Source: Bradyrhizobium campsiandrae (GTDB taxonomy: Bacteria > Pseudomonadota > Alphaproteobacteria > Rhizobiales > Xanthobacteraceae). From it: a DNA stretch of 64,000 nt. The notes beneath the pieces are model-generated. The model saw only the letters and a list, made by a program, of their open reading frames with translations. It did no database searches and was not told where the DNA came from. The position numbers were made by a program, and so were the translations under genes. The DNA is taken from the NCBI RefSeq assembly GCF_014529705.1, contig NZ_JAANIH010000047.1:1-64000 (forward strand), read 5' to 3'. Shown here piece after piece: positions 1 to 9,633 of the stretch (position 1 is the stretch's first letter; every line of letters starts with the position of its first letter).

Positions 1-174
1 AGGGATCGAGGGACGTCCCTCGCTGGAGTAGAGCTTCCCAAGACTACGGTCCAAATCACTCAAAACATCCCGAACGAGTTCCCGCACCTTCCGGAGCGGA
101 TGGTTGGCTGGCACACGCTTATCCGGCGCAATATACGAAAACAGGCCGCCCTGATCCGCAAACCTGCCGCGCAT
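1..174 (-). CDS. IS5-type transposase, N-terminal part (partial at window edge)
   Basis: Reading from ATG at 174 towards base 1 gives 58 residues with the hallmark N-terminus of IS5/IS1182 transposases: MRGRFADQGG, then LFSYI, then the conserved NHPLRKVREL segment, ending in GRPSIP at the window edge. That region is the DUF772-type N-terminal domain; the DDE nuclease domain would follow off the left edge. A related but different N-terminus is present at 62468 on the plus strand. Confidence 0.75.
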   Translation of the reverse strand, partial: MRGRFADQGGLFSYIAPDKRVPANHPLRKVRELVRDVLSDLDRSLGKLYSSEGRPSIP

Positions 175-251
175 GATCGCCTCCGCCGATTCGAGATGAC
201 AAAGTGAATCATCGAACCCGCTCCACGGCGAGGGTTTTTCAGCAGACTGCT
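1..251 (-). mobile_element. IS5/IS1182-type element, 5' end, running off the left edge
   Basis: The end of an insertion sequence whose transposase is read leftwards out of the window. The outer end lies near 231-251, where the minus strand reads gcagtctgctgaaaaaccc, the kind of terminal repeat (CTGAAAAA core) usual in this group. The rest of the element is outside the window, so whether it is intact cannot be judged. Confidence 0.6.
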
Positions 252-410
252 AGACCGAAGGCCGGCAACCTCCGCGTGATATCGAGACCAAGCGCTCAAG
301 CGCGCGCGGAACGGCTGATTTTGCTTGCGCGCCGGCCGATCTTCGTCCATTGCGTGCACGCTGCGTGCGAGCAAAGAGTTCACCTGCATGGGCAGCTCGG
401 AGCGATTGAA

Positions 411-1301
411 ATGGTCGAGCTGCAGTCGAGGATCACCGGTGGTGAAACGTCCAACGGGCGCCACAGAAAAATGCGAGATACAGGTGTGCGTGACAAAGCG
501 GCAAACGCCGGACCGAGATCGCTAAAGCGCATGCTGGGGATTTTCGACGCGATCGCGCATTCCCCGGACGGACTGTCGCTCGCCGAACTTTCAAGCCGTC
601 TTGGCTCGCCCAAAAGCAGTCTGCTGACATTGTTGCGTCCGATGGTGGCCGACAATTTCCTGACGCATACGAATAGCCGCTACACCCTCGGCAACGAGAG
701 CTTTGCCCTCGCCACCAGCATTCTGTCGACCCGAAAATTCGGCACAGTGGTTCGAGGCCTGATGGTGGAGTTGCAGCAACAATGCCCCGAGACCATTATC
801 CTGGCCGTCATCGACCGGGCGGCGCAGACAGTAGTCTACACCGATGTGCTCGAGAGTCCGCAACTCATCCGGTATTCGGTGCCGAGCGGTTCGGCGCGCC
901 CGCTCTACACTTCGGCTGCGGCACAGGTCCTGCTCGCCCATCAAGACGAAGAATGGCGCGAGCAATATCTGAAGCGGACCAAGCTCAAGCCTCTGACAGC
1001 CCACACCATCACCGACGTTGCACAGTTGCGCAAAAAGCTGGCAACGGTGGCACGAACGGGGATCGCTGTCAGCGTCGCTGAGGCGATCGAAGGCGCGAGC
1101 GGTGTCGCCGCGCCGATATTCGGCGCCGATGGCAACGTTCTCGCAGCGCTGCTGATCGCCGGCCCCGTTACCCGTTACAATCGAGATGGGCAGGACTGGC
1201 GCAAGCTCGCCAAGGAATTCGCCTCGCGGGCTTCTCGCGCCATTGGTTACTCAGGCACCGGCAAGCTGGACGATCACCCGACCGACGACGACAAACTGTA
1301 G
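411..1301 (+). CDS. IclR-family transcriptional regulator
   Basis: A 296-residue regulator with an N-terminal winged helix (around residues 45-95: LSLAELSSRLG, then a recognition helix SPKSSLLTLL) and a C-terminal IclR effector-binding domain ending in a Ser-Arg-Ala-Ile-Gly segment. IclR proteins bind small organic acids and control nearby catabolic genes. I chose ATG 411 because GGAG at 399-402 sits 8 bases before it; an open frame upstream to 204 has no support, and ATG 471 is a later alternative. The gene is followed on the same strand by an SDR oxidoreductase 130 bp downstream, a plausible target. It is not the same protein as the IclR regulators at 20488 and 32006. Confidence 0.85.
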   Translation: MVELQSRITGGETSNGRHRKMRDTGVRDKAANAGPRSLKRMLGIFDAIAHSPDGLSLAELSSRLGSPKSSLLTLLRPMVADNFLTHTNSRYTLGNESFALATSILSTRKFGTVVRGLMVELQQQCPETIILAVIDRAAQTVVYTDVLESPQLIRYSVPSGSARPLYTSAAAQVLLAHQDEEWREQYLKRTKLKPLTAHTITDVAQLRKKLATVARTGIAVSVAEAIEGASGVAAPIFGADGNVLAALLIAGPVTRYNRDGQDWRKLAKEFASRASRAIGYSGTGKLDDHPTDDDKL

Positions 1302-1431
1302 TCCAAACTGTAGTCCTGAATTCGGACGCGGCCGACAATTCGCATATATGTGAGATCAAGCCGCGTTCCCTTTGCCTTCGGGCAATTTCAGGGTTTTCTG
1401 CTGAACCTCGGGCAATGAAGGATAACGAGAG

Positions 1432-2208
1432 ATGATGTTCGGGCAGGCTTTCAAATCACGCGTGGCGGTCGTTACAGCGTCGACTTCCGGCATCGGCAAG
1501 GAGACGGCGCGGTTACTTGCGCAAGGTGGTGCTGAGACCGTCGTCATCAACGGCCGCAATCGCGATACCGGCGCGAAGGTACTCAAGCAATTGAGCACGG
1601 CATTTCCCGCTACGAATTTTCGGTTCATCGCGGGCGATCTGAATATTCCGGAACAGTCGCATGCGCTGTTCGATCAGATTCAGCGCGAGATCGGGCGTCT
1701 CGACATTTTCGTTCATTGCGGCGGCTCTCAGGTCAGGCCGGAATTCTTCACCCGGATGGATCCCGGAACCTACCAGGAGCAGATTGACGGCCACTTCAAG
1801 AGCTTCGTCATATGTTGTCAGCGAACGATCCCGATGATGGCCCCCGGTGGATCGATCGTTGCGATCGCGTCGGACGCAGGAAAGGTCGCAACACCAGCTG
1901 AGACCATGATCGGCGCCATGAAAGCAGCCGTCATCATGTTTTCGCGCACCCTTGCCATGGAGGTTTCAAGGCAAGGTATCCGCGTGAACGTCGTCACACC
2001 GTCGCTGGTCGCAAACACCGTATCTTATGACCGCGTCATGTCGGGCGAAACGAGCAGCAAGATCTTCGGTAAAGCGACCTCGAAGGCCAAGCTTGGCCTT
2101 CCGACGCCTGAGGATGTCGCGCCGCTCGCCGTGTTCCTTTCGAGCCCCTATGCTTCGAAAATCACCGGACAGGCGGTAAGCGTGAATGGCGGGATTTCCG
2201 CGGCCTAA
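1432..2208 (+). CDS. SDR-family oxidoreductase lacking the catalytic tyrosine
   Basis: A 258-residue short-chain dehydrogenase/reductase. It has the Rossmann cofactor motif as TASTSGIGK (residues 14-22), a D-L-N motif, and the C-terminal TGQAVSVNGG segment typical of classical SDRs. The catalytic Ser is at 147, but in the YxxxK position the protein has Ile160-Gly-Ala-Met-Lys164, so the tyrosine is missing while the lysine is kept. The codon is a clear ATC (1909-1911). AAGGA at 1418-1422 supports the start. SDRs near acyl-CoA operons often reduce or oxidise hydroxyacyl- or dienoyl-CoA; here either a non-standard reaction or loss of activity is possible. It follows an IclR regulator and is cut off from the carboxylase operon by IS debris. 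Confidence 0.85.
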   Translation: MMFGQAFKSRVAVVTASTSGIGKETARLLAQGGAETVVINGRNRDTGAKVLKQLSTAFPATNFRFIAGDLNIPEQSHALFDQIQREIGRLDIFVHCGGSQVRPEFFTRMDPGTYQEQIDGHFKSFVICCQRTIPMMAPGGSIVAIASDAGKVATPAETMIGAMKAAVIMFSRTLAMEVSRQGIRVNVVTPSLVANTVSYDRVMSGETSSKIFGKATSKAKLGLPTPEDVAPLAVFLSSPYASKITGQAVSVNGGISAA

Positions 2209-2351
2209 TCTCCCAATTCACGAATTTTCAACCGAGGCTGGTTAGCCTAAGCGATAAGATTGTCACGGGGCGCATCAATGCGCTCGGGCATATCGCCGTT
2301 GATGCCTCGTTCAATCTCGAACATGAAATCGACTCCGCACACTGCTTTTGC

Positions 2352-2992
2352 GGACGCTTCCTGCAATGCGACGCCTATGACGGTTATGACCGGCTAACCG
2401 AAGTCGCTCGACCGCAAGGGCCGTGGACGCTCGTGCATTGCGGGAGCCATTTGCGCCGGCGCTTCGTCAAATTGGCCCGTAACAGCAAATCGCCGATCGC
2501 CGAGGCCGCCGTTCGGCACATCGCACGGCTTTACGCCATCGAAGCCACGGTACGCGGCTCATCGCCGGACATCCGGCTGGCCGCGCGCAGGGAGCACTCG
2601 CTACCCATGGTCGCCGCGTTAAAGCCATGGTTCGAGAAACAGCTGTCGATGATCTCCAGTGGTTCGACGCTCGCCGAAGACATCCGCTACGCGCTCAGTC
2701 ACTGGCAAGGGCTGACCCGCTTCCTCGAAGACGGGCGCCTCGAGCTTGATACGAACCCGGTCGAGAACGCCATCCGGCCAGTCTGCCTGACCAGAAAAAA
2801 TGCGCTCTTCGCCGGTCATGAAGTCGGCGCGGAAAACTGGGCCCTGCTACGTCGATCGTCGCCACCTGCAAGCTCGACGACGTCAACCCGGCCGCCTACA
2901 TCGCCGAAACACTCGAGACGATCATCGACGGCCATACCCATAGCCGCATCGAAGACCTCATGCCGTGGCGATTCCGCAAAACGTCAAGCTAG
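2352..2992 (+). pseudogene. IS66-family transposase (TnpC) remnant
   Basis: The C-terminal half of an IS66 transposase: FLQCDAYDGYDRL, an HLRRRFVKLA helix, ALSHWQGLTRFLEDG and the conserved ELDTNPVENAIRP. The N-terminal half is absent; recognisable sequence starts near 2352. Around 2850 the frame shifts: the last part (CKLDDVNPAAYIAETL to the stop at 2990-2992) continues in another frame. The element is dead. Bases 2209-2351 between the SDR stop and this fragment show nothing I recognise. Confidence 0.85.
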
Positions 2993-3014
2993 CCTCAATA
3001 GGGTTGCGACTAAG

Positions 3015-3556
3015 CGCTTACGTTTCAACAGCCCGCAGAAGCTGGTGAGCTATTTCGGGCTGAACCCGCGGGTGCGGCAGTCCTGACTGGGAGCCGCCCA
3101 TCACGGCCGCATCAGCAAGATCGGCCGCAGTCACGCGCGCGCCATGCTGGTCGAGGCGGCCTGGGCAGCGGCCAAGGCGCCTGGTCCACTGCATGCTTTT
3201 TTCGTGCGCATCCGCGCCCGGCGCGGCCATCAGATCGCCGCGGTGGCCGTGGCTCGCAAGCTCACTGTGCTCTGCTGGCATTTGTTAACCAAGGGCGAGG
3301 ACTACCTGTGGGCGCGCCCGGCGCTGGTCGCCAACAAGACCCGCGCGATGCAACTTCAAGACTTCAAGCCGGACATCCGCAACAGAAAGGCAGCCGGCGT
3401 GGACCAGCCTATGCCTACAACATTAAGGCGCTGCGCGACCGCGAGATATTGATTGCCGCCCAGGCAGAGCGAAACTACGAACAGTTCGTGTCGCAATGGA
3501 AACCGCGGCGGCCAAAAACCGGCGCGCAGGCGCCTCAGGTCGGCAGGACAAAATAG
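3015..3556 (+). pseudogene. IS110-family transposase C-terminal remnant
   Basis: The transposase_20 (C-terminal) domain of an IS110 transposase: FNSPQKLVSYFGLNPR, GRISKIGRSHARAMLVEAAW, and an ARRGHQIAAVAVARKL helix. There is an in-frame TGA at 3084-3086 inside the domain and a frameshift near 3350-3385, after which the tail (AYNIKALRDREILIAAQAER) runs in a different frame to 3556. The N-terminal DEDD nuclease part is missing. It abuts the IS66 remnant, so one element landed in or recombined with the other. Confidence 0.8.
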
Positions 3557-3879
3557 GCAGTCCGGTGACGTTTGCAGCCGATGTCACGCTTCGCCACGAG
3601 GTATCCCGCGCTCCCAGAACCATAATCGCGGCTGACGGCAAGTGCCAGCCAGGAATGCAGTCCCGATCCACGCCAGCATGCCGTGCTTGGGCCGGGCAAG
3701 GCCAAGCCTTGCGGTGGCCGCAAACGCGGCCAGCCTTGACCGCCCCTGCGCGCGACGGCTGCGAGATCGGTGGCCGGGACGGAAGAATGGCCCGCAGCGC
3801 GACCGAACAAAAGAATGGACTACGGCGATCTCTGCAATCGTTGCTTCGGCCATGAAGAAATCGCTTGTCCATCTCATCC
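3557..3879. other. Unassigned stretch between IS110 and IS256 remnants
   Basis: About 320 bp lie between the end of the IS110 remnant and the point where the IS256 transposase reading stops matching its family. Open frames exist on both strands but none has a recognisable domain or a convincing ribosome binding site. Most likely IS-derived debris. Confidence 0.4.
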
Positions 3880-4760
3880 GTGGTGCGCAAGTGATCCAAT
3901 GTTCGGCCGGGAAGTCGTAGAAGGCCAGCAGCGCGTCGCGATCCTTGACCAGGCATTCGACCGCTCCGCCGTATTTGGCGCGGTATTTCTCGGCGAAGAC
4001 GTCGATCGCCGCTTCGGCGGACGCCCGGCTCGGCGCCCAATAGACCTCGCGCAAGTCTTTCTTCATGGTGGCCTGCACCGAGAGTGGGACCTTGTCCAGG
4101 ACATTCACGGTCTTGTGCACCCAGCAGCGCTGGTGCCGTGTGCCGGGAAAGACGTCGCCGAGGGCCTTCCAGAAGCCGAGTGCACCGTCGCCGACGGCAA
4201 TTTCGGACGCGATCTGCAATCCGCGCTGCTTGACGTCGATCAGGAGCTCGCGCCAGCTCTGCGCGCGCTCCCGCACGCCGACCTGAAAGCCGATCAGTTC
4301 CTTCCTGCCTCCGGCGTCGCGCCGATCAGCACCAGCATGCACTCGCCGTGATCCTCCATACGGTCTTGCAGGAAGACGCCGTCGGCCCACACGTAGACGT
4401 ATCGCCGCGCCGACAGATCGCGCCTCTGCCAGCGCTCGTACTCGCCTTGCCACTCCCCGTCAGGCGGGAAATTACCGCGAGCGACAGGTTCGGCGCGCCC
4501 TTGCCCAGCAAGGCCGTCAGCGCCTCCTGGAAATCACCGGTCGAGATGCCGCGCAGATAGATCACCGGCAACAGCGCATCCAGACTTCGGGTGCGCCGTG
4601 CCCACAGCGGCAGGATCGCCGAGGAGAACCGGATCCGCTCGCGGTCACCGGCCGCCCCGCGGTTCGCGAATCTTCGCCCGCGCCACCTCGACCGGACGTA
4701 AGACCGTATGTCCGCCTCTGTTGATGAGGCGGCTCGCCCTACACTGCGAGTCCGAGGGTT
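3880..4760 (-). pseudogene. IS256-family (mutator) transposase remnant
   Basis: Read on the minus strand, three frames together give an IS256 transposase: FSSAILPLWARRTRSLDALL and YLRGISTGDFQEALTALLGK (4450-4660), then ELIGFQVGVRE, QSWRELLIDVKQRGL, VGDGALGFWKAL and HQRCWVHKTVNVLDK (3950-4300), ending with DFPAEHW around 3890. The C-terminal part that normally follows (DHLRT, then a conserved domain) is replaced by unrelated sequence. At least two frameshifts separate the blocks, so no functional protein can be made. Confidence 0.8.
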
Positions 4761-4803
4761 ACTCGGGCGTACCGAGCCGATCCTCATCACAGGAGGACGA
4801 GCC

Positions 4804-5912
4804 GTGGCAGATTATAGAGAAGCATTTGTCGGATCGACGTCGCGAAGCTGAAAAACGCGATCGCGATCGCGGAAACAGGCCGGGAGGGAGAGGTTCGCTT
4901 CTTCGGTGAGGTCGACGCGTCGGCGACCGGCATGCGCCGGGTCGTTGAACGGATCGCCAGCCGGTTTAATGGTGTGCATTTCTGTTACGAGGCCGGTCCG
5001 ACTGGCTATGGCCTTTATCGCCTGATCCGGTCGCTCGGCCATGAATGCACCGTGGTAGCGCCGTCGCTGATCCCAAAGAAGCCGGGTGATCGGGTAAAGA
5101 CAAACCGCCGGGACGCGGTTTCCCTCGCCCGGTTGCTACGCGCCGGCGAGCTGACGGCGGTATGGGTTCCAGATGAAGGCCACGAAGCGATACGCGATCT
5201 CGTCCGCGCCCGAGCGGCGGCGGTTGAGGCGCTGCGGGTCCACCGCCAACAGGTGAGCGCCTTCATGCTCAAGCATGGCCGCACCTATCCCCGCAAGAAG
5301 GGATGGACGATGCGCTATCTGCGTTGGCTTCAGGAACAGCGGTTCGATCATCCCGCGCATCAGATCGCGCTCCAGGAAATGGTCGAAGCGGTTCGCATCG
5401 CCAGGGAGCGGGTCGAACGTCTGGAGCGCACGATTGAAGAGTTCGTCTCAGCCTGGTCCTTGGAGCCGCTCGTGCGGGCGCTCCAAACACTGCGAGGTAT
5501 CGATCTAATCGTCGCAGTGACATTTGCCACCGAGGTTGGTGACGTGAGCCGTTTTGAGACCTCACGTCAGCTCATGGGCTATCTCGGCCTGGTGCCGGGC
5601 GAGCGATCGACCGGGGAGACGGTCAGGCGTGGCGGCATCACCAAGGCCGGCAATGGCCGCGTTCGCCACATGTTGGTCGAGAGCGCCTGGACGTATCGGC
5701 ACCCGCCGAAGATCGGAAAGGCAAAGCTATACCGGCTCGAGCAGGCACCGCCAGCGGTGCGAGAGATCGCATGGAAGGCGCAGACCCGCCTGACTGCTCG
5801 CTACCGAAAGCTCGCTTCGCGCGGCAAGCGAACGACGGTGGTCTGCACTGCTATCGCCCGGGAACTGGTCGGCTTCATGTGGGCGGTCGCCAGGCAAGTG
5901 CAGGCAGCCTGA
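4804..5912 (+). pseudogene. IS110-family transposase, full-length but frameshifted near the start
   Basis: A DEDD transposase of the IS110/IS1111 type. GTG 4804 follows a strong AGGAGG (4791-4796). The first ten codons then need a +1-base correction at 4831-4833 (GGATCGAC where GGNATCGAC is expected) to continue as IDVAKLKNAIAIAE and join the long open frame of 326 residues from 4932. Catalytic acidic residues are visible as the D of IDVAK, the E of CYEAGPTGYGLYR and the D of KTNRRDA; the C-terminal domain has the LMGYLGLVPGE and GGITKAGNGRVRHML blocks. One missing base seems to be its only defect. A shorter protein starting at ATG 4932 would lack the first catalytic Asp. Confidence 0.8.
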
Positions 5913-6197
5913 TCAGGCGCTCTCATCATCGCGCATTGGCGGAGGCGGGACCACGGTAGAGGGAATGCCTGTCAGACGCTTTGTGGCCGGCAAGAACACC
6001 GACGCCCGCAGTAAGATCGGAGCAGACCTCGGACGCACAATCGGGAATGCGGTAGCCAACCCGCGCATCAGAGCTTGATCACCGACGTCCTTCGGTTCCG
6101 CCTCCACCCATGCGCGATCATCAGTATCAACAGCCGATCAACGATCGGACGAACCTTTGCGTTCTGAGCCTTGACAACGGACATCAGAGCGTTGTTC
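5913..6197. other. IS110 downstream flank, no gene seen
   Basis: About 285 bp between the IS110 stop and the next IS66 remnant. It presumably contains the right end of the IS110 element, but IS110 elements usually lack clear inverted ends, so I cannot place its edge. No supported reading frame. Confidence 0.4.
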
Positions 6198-6407
6198 TCA
6201 GGCCACGGCTTTGAAGGCTTGAGCGCGGTAGGCCCAGGGCAGTGCCTGGTCGATGTCGCGGTTTGGATGCCCGTTGACGATCCTGGTCAGGACGTCGGTG
6301 AGATAGGCGAGTGGATCTACGTCGTTGAGCTTGCAAGTCTCGACCAGGGACGCGACGACAGCCCAGTGTTCGGCGCCACCGTCCGACGCGACGCCATAAT
6401 GCCCGGA
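6198..6407 (-). pseudogene. IS66 transposase extreme C-terminus
   Basis: The minus strand encodes SDGGAEHWAVVASLVETC, KLNDVDPLAYLTDVLTRI and VNGHPNRDIDQALPWAY up to a stop at 6198. This is the standard end of an IS66 TnpC. Everything before SDGGAEHW is missing. This exact segment is what the IS66 remnant at 8956-9590 lacks, so the two may be halves of one element separated by the recombinase gene. Confidence 0.8.
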
Positions 6408-6701
6408 GTCTGGGGCGTGAGATTGAAGTCTTCTACCCATTTCACCCTCTTTCCGGGCGGACCGCGACGATCGTCGGCGACCAGATCCATTTTGATCGTC
6501 GGCACTTTAACCTCCGATCGGAAGATGGTTCGTCGTTTCTCGTCCCGGCCTGGATGACGCAGGCAGAAGCAGCATCTGTCAAGATCGTTGATATTCCATG
6601 TCTTTTGTTGGCCTCGCTCCTTGAGCTGCGAGCACTGATCGACTCGGTTTTAGGCTCCCAGGCGGGGGAGATGCCCCCTGATCATGGAGGCTTGGATCGC
6701 G
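6408..6701. other. Unassigned 294-bp stretch upstream of the recombinase pair
   Basis: No domain, repeat or convincing start is visible. It may hold the promoter of the recombinase pair that begins at 6702. Confidence 0.3.
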
Positions 6702-6887
6702 ATGCGTCAGACCTTTCCACAACCAGATCTATTCGAGGCGCCGGCGCCTCGGACGAGGTTCACTCCGGCAGAACGGACAAAGTTGGTGGATCATCTGCTC
6801 TTGCTACTGATGGAGGCGATGACGCAGCCGCTCGCCGCACACAGCTTGGATCGGTCGGAGGTGGACGATGACAAAAATCACACCTGA
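6702..6887 (+). CDS. Small recombinase-associated protein
   Basis: A 61-residue protein (MRQTFPQPDLFEAP, then LVDHLLLLLMEAMTQ) overlapping the start of the large serine recombinase by 20 bp in another frame. The tight overlap points to translational coupling. GGAGG at 6686-6690 precedes ATG 6702 by 11 bases; ATG 6684 is an alternative start. I recall similar short reading frames before recombinases of this type in rhizobia, but I cannot assign a function. A leucine-rich helix in the middle could mediate a protein contact. Confidence 0.65.
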   Translation: MRQTFPQPDLFEAPAPRTRFTPAERTKLVDHLLLLLMEAMTQPLAAHSLDRSEVDDDKNHT

Positions 6888-8835
6888 CCATCTCGCGCGC
6901 AGCGCCTTCGTTTACGTTCGTCAGTCGACAGCGATGCAGGTCACGCATAACTTAGAGAGCCAGCGCCGACAGTATAGCCTGGCGGACCGTGCCCGCCAGC
7001 TGGGTTGGGAGAACGTTGAGGTAATTGACGATGATCTCGGGCGATCTGGCGGCGGCGTCCGTCGTCGGGGATTTGAGAGACTGCTCGCCGCGATTTGTGA
7101 AGGCCGCGTCGGCGCTGTGCTTTCGGTCGAAGCCTCTCGCTTGGCCCGCAATGGGCGTGACTGGCACACACTGCTGGAGTTCTGCGGCCTCGTTGGCACG
7201 ATTATTGTCGATGAGGACGGGGTTTATGATCCAGCCTCGCCTAACGATCGGCTTCTTCTTGGTATGAAGGGCACGATGAGCGAGATGGAGCTTTCGGTTT
7301 TTCGCCAGCGTTCCATCGAAGCCATGAAGCAGAAGGCGCGCCGGGGCGAGCTCTTTCTGACCGTGGCCGTGGGCTATGTTAAATCTGGGCTCGACAAAAT
7401 CGAGAAGGACCCCGATCGGAGAGTTCAGGAAGCGATCGCACTTGTATTCCGGAAGTTCAACGAGTTGCAGACGATCCGGCAGGTTTTGGTGTGGCTCCGG
7501 CAGGAGAAGATTCCACTTCCCGCACTGACGGTTGGTGATGCGCCCGATCGGATCATTTGGCGAGCGCCGGTGTATCCAACCGTCCATCACATCTTGACCA
7601 ACCCGGTCTACGCCGGCGCATATGCCTTTGGACGCCGCACCATGCGCGTCGTCATTGAGAATGGACGTAAGCGCGTAGTTCGCAGCATGCAGCGTGACTG
7701 GCGTTGCTGGAGTGTTTTGATCCAGGATCACCATGAGGGGTATATTCCCTGGGCCGATTTTGAGAGGAATCAGAACCTGATCGCCGATAACGCCAACGGC
7801 AAGCGATTCATGAGTCGCAGCTCCATTCGTCGCGGCGAGGCGCTGCTTGCCGGTCTTCTTCGCTGCGCACGCTGTGGGCGGAAGCTTCACGTTCGATACA
7901 GCGACGGAGCGGCCCGTTACCAATGTGTTGGCGCATTTAACCAAGTCGCCGCGGCAAAGTGCATAATTTTCAGTGGGAATCGCCCCGATCGAATGGTGTC
8001 CAGGGAGGTGGTCGACCGCCTCCAGCCCCTGGGCATAGAAGCCGCCCTCGCGGGTATCAAGGCGCGTAGCCAGAAGCGCTCAGAGAAGCGGGACCAGCTT
8101 GACTTCGCGCTCCGACAAGCCCGTTTCGAGGCGGCTCGGGCGCACCGGCAATATGACGCGATCGATCCTGACAACCGGCTTGTGGCCGAAGAGTTAGAGA
8201 GACGTTGGAACGAGCGACTCGCCGCCGTACGAAGTCTTGAGACCGAGATTAACCAGCTCGACGCCGGGACTGAGTTGCTTCTCACCAGCGTAGATCGGGA
8301 ACGGCTCATGGCACTCGGGCGCGACGTGGCCGCGGCCTGGGATAGTCCTGGAGCCACGCCCGAGACGCGTAAAAAGATAATCCGGGCCGTTATTACGGAG
8401 ATCGTCGTCGATGTGGTCGGCGACAAACTGGAGATGGTCGTTCACTGGCGGGGTGGCGATCATACCCGCCTGACGGTAAAGAAGAATCGCACTGGCCGAA
8501 CCGACTGGTGCACGGAGGAGGATGTAATTGAGCTTGTGCGAGCCCTGGCGCGGCACATGCCAGACCAGACGATAGCGGCCGTTCTCAATCGCCTTGGCAA
8601 ATCCACAAGCCACGGGCATAGCTGGACCCGCGGCAGGGTCTGCTCCTTGCGTCATCAATACGACATCGCCATTCATCGGCCAGGTGAGCGCGCGGAACGC
8701 CAAGAGACGACGATCAATGAAGCGGCGACGGTTTTATCCGTCAACACGACCACGATACGGCGTCTCATCGCTAACGGAACACTGCCGGCAACCCAACCAT
8801 GCAGGGGAGCTCCTTGGATAATAAAGCAATGGTGA
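6868..8835 (+). CDS. Large serine recombinase (resolvase/invertase family), probably 3'-truncated
   Basis: A 655-residue serine recombinase. The N-terminal resolvase domain has the catalytic Ser at position 20 (YVRQST), the EASRLARNGRDW segment and a long helix around MSEMELSVFRQRS. A recombinase domain follows (PTVHHILTNPVYAGAYAFGR), then a zinc ribbon (CARCGRKLHVRY with a second Cys pair after about 20 residues) and a coiled-coil region. A helix-turn-helix excisionase-like segment (INEAATVLSVNTTTIRRLI) lies near the end. The protein stops at APWIIKQW, just where homologues usually carry a further tail, and IS66 debris begins within about 120 bp, so the C-terminus is probably cut. Such enzymes integrate mobile elements; no attachment site pair could be identified. 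Confidence 0.85.
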   Translation: MTKITPDHLARSAFVYVRQSTAMQVTHNLESQRRQYSLADRARQLGWENVEVIDDDLGRSGGGVRRRGFERLLAAICEGRVGAVLSVEASRLARNGRDWHTLLEFCGLVGTIIVDEDGVYDPASPNDRLLLGMKGTMSEMELSVFRQRSIEAMKQKARRGELFLTVAVGYVKSGLDKIEKDPDRRVQEAIALVFRKFNELQTIRQVLVWLRQEKIPLPALTVGDAPDRIIWRAPVYPTVHHILTNPVYAGAYAFGRRTMRVVIENGRKRVVRSMQRDWRCWSVLIQDHHEGYIPWADFERNQNLIADNANGKRFMSRSSIRRGEALLAGLLRCARCGRKLHVRYSDGAARYQCVGAFNQVAAAKCIIFSGNRPDRMVSREVVDRLQPLGIEAALAGIKARSQKRSEKRDQLDFALRQARFEAARAHRQYDAIDPDNRLVAEELERRWNERLAAVRSLETEINQLDAGTELLLTSVDRERLMALGRDVAAAWDSPGATPETRKKIIRAVITEIVVDVVGDKLEMVVHWRGGDHTRLTVKKNRTGRTDWCTEEDVIELVRALARHMPDQTIAAVLNRLGKSTSHGHSWTRGRVCSLRHQYDIAIHRPGERAERQETTINEAATVLSVNTTTIRRLIANGTLPATQPCRGAPWIIKQW

Positions 8836-8955
8836 CCTGATGGCCGACTCCGTCCGAGCTGGCGCTAATGCGCGCCGATCACGACGGCCGCAGCCTGACG
8901 ATCGTCAACAAAATCTGCTGGATCTATAAGGGGATGATGAGATGAGCAGTATGAA

Positions 8956-9590
8956 GCGCCCTCGTCGGATCCGGCAAACAACGCGTTCTTGCGACTGAGC
9001 TTGATGCCACGGATCGATCGTTCGACCGTGTTATTGTCGAGTTCGATGCGGCCGTCATCGATGAAGCGCGTCAGCCCCTGCCAGCGCGAGAGGGCGTAGC
9101 GGATGGCGGCGGCGAGTTTGATCTTTTGGCTGATGAGAGCCAGCTTGGCGCGCAGCCAGGCTTCAAAGGCTTCGGCCAGCGGCCGGCTCTTCTGTTGTCG
9201 CACGAGGCGGCGCTCTTCCGGGCTGCGACCGCGGATCTCCTTCTCGATCGCGTAGAATGCGGCGATGTGCTTCAGTGCTTCGCTGGCGATCGGCGCTGGG
9301 CCGGCGGCTGCAAGTTCGTAGAAGTTGCGCCGCATGTGCACCCAGCAGAGGCAAGCTCGACCTCTCCGCGATCAGCAAGCTTTGGGTAGGCGTTGTAGCC
9401 ATCGACCTGCAGGACGTCCTTGAAGCCGGCAAGATCGCTGAACAGCCGCTCCGCTTTGCGGTCGGGCGCATAGACGTAGGCGATGCCAGGCGGATCGAGG
9501 CCGCCCCAAGGCCTGTCGTCGGCGGCATAGGCCCAAAGCTGGCCGGTTTTGGTGCGGCCCGTCACGTCCGACTTAAGCGTATGGTCTGAA
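8956..9590 (-). pseudogene. IS66-family transposase remnant
   Basis: On the minus strand: TKTGQLWAYAADDRPWGGLD, GIAYVYAPDRKAERLFSDL, DVLQVDGYNAYPKLADRG, then after a one-base deletion near 9350 a new frame with HMRRNFYELAAAGPAP, ALSRWQGLTRFIDDG and ELDNNTVERSIRGIKLSRKN. It ends at GSDEGA, after which the family C-terminus is lost. Bases 8836-8955 beyond it hold no recognisable gene. Frameshifted and truncated, hence dead. Confidence 0.85.
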
Positions 9591-9633
9591 CCAAGCCGGT
9601 GCTGATTTTTTGGAGACCGGCTAACCCAGATTT

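Noticed and set aside
204..410. Upstream extension of the first IclR regulator to 204
   Set aside because: Overlaps the IS5 end, lacks regulator similarity; ATG 411 has a good ribosome site.
3770..4351. A 193-codon plus-strand frame
   Set aside because: Antisense of the IS256 transposase remnant, which has family motifs on the minus strand.
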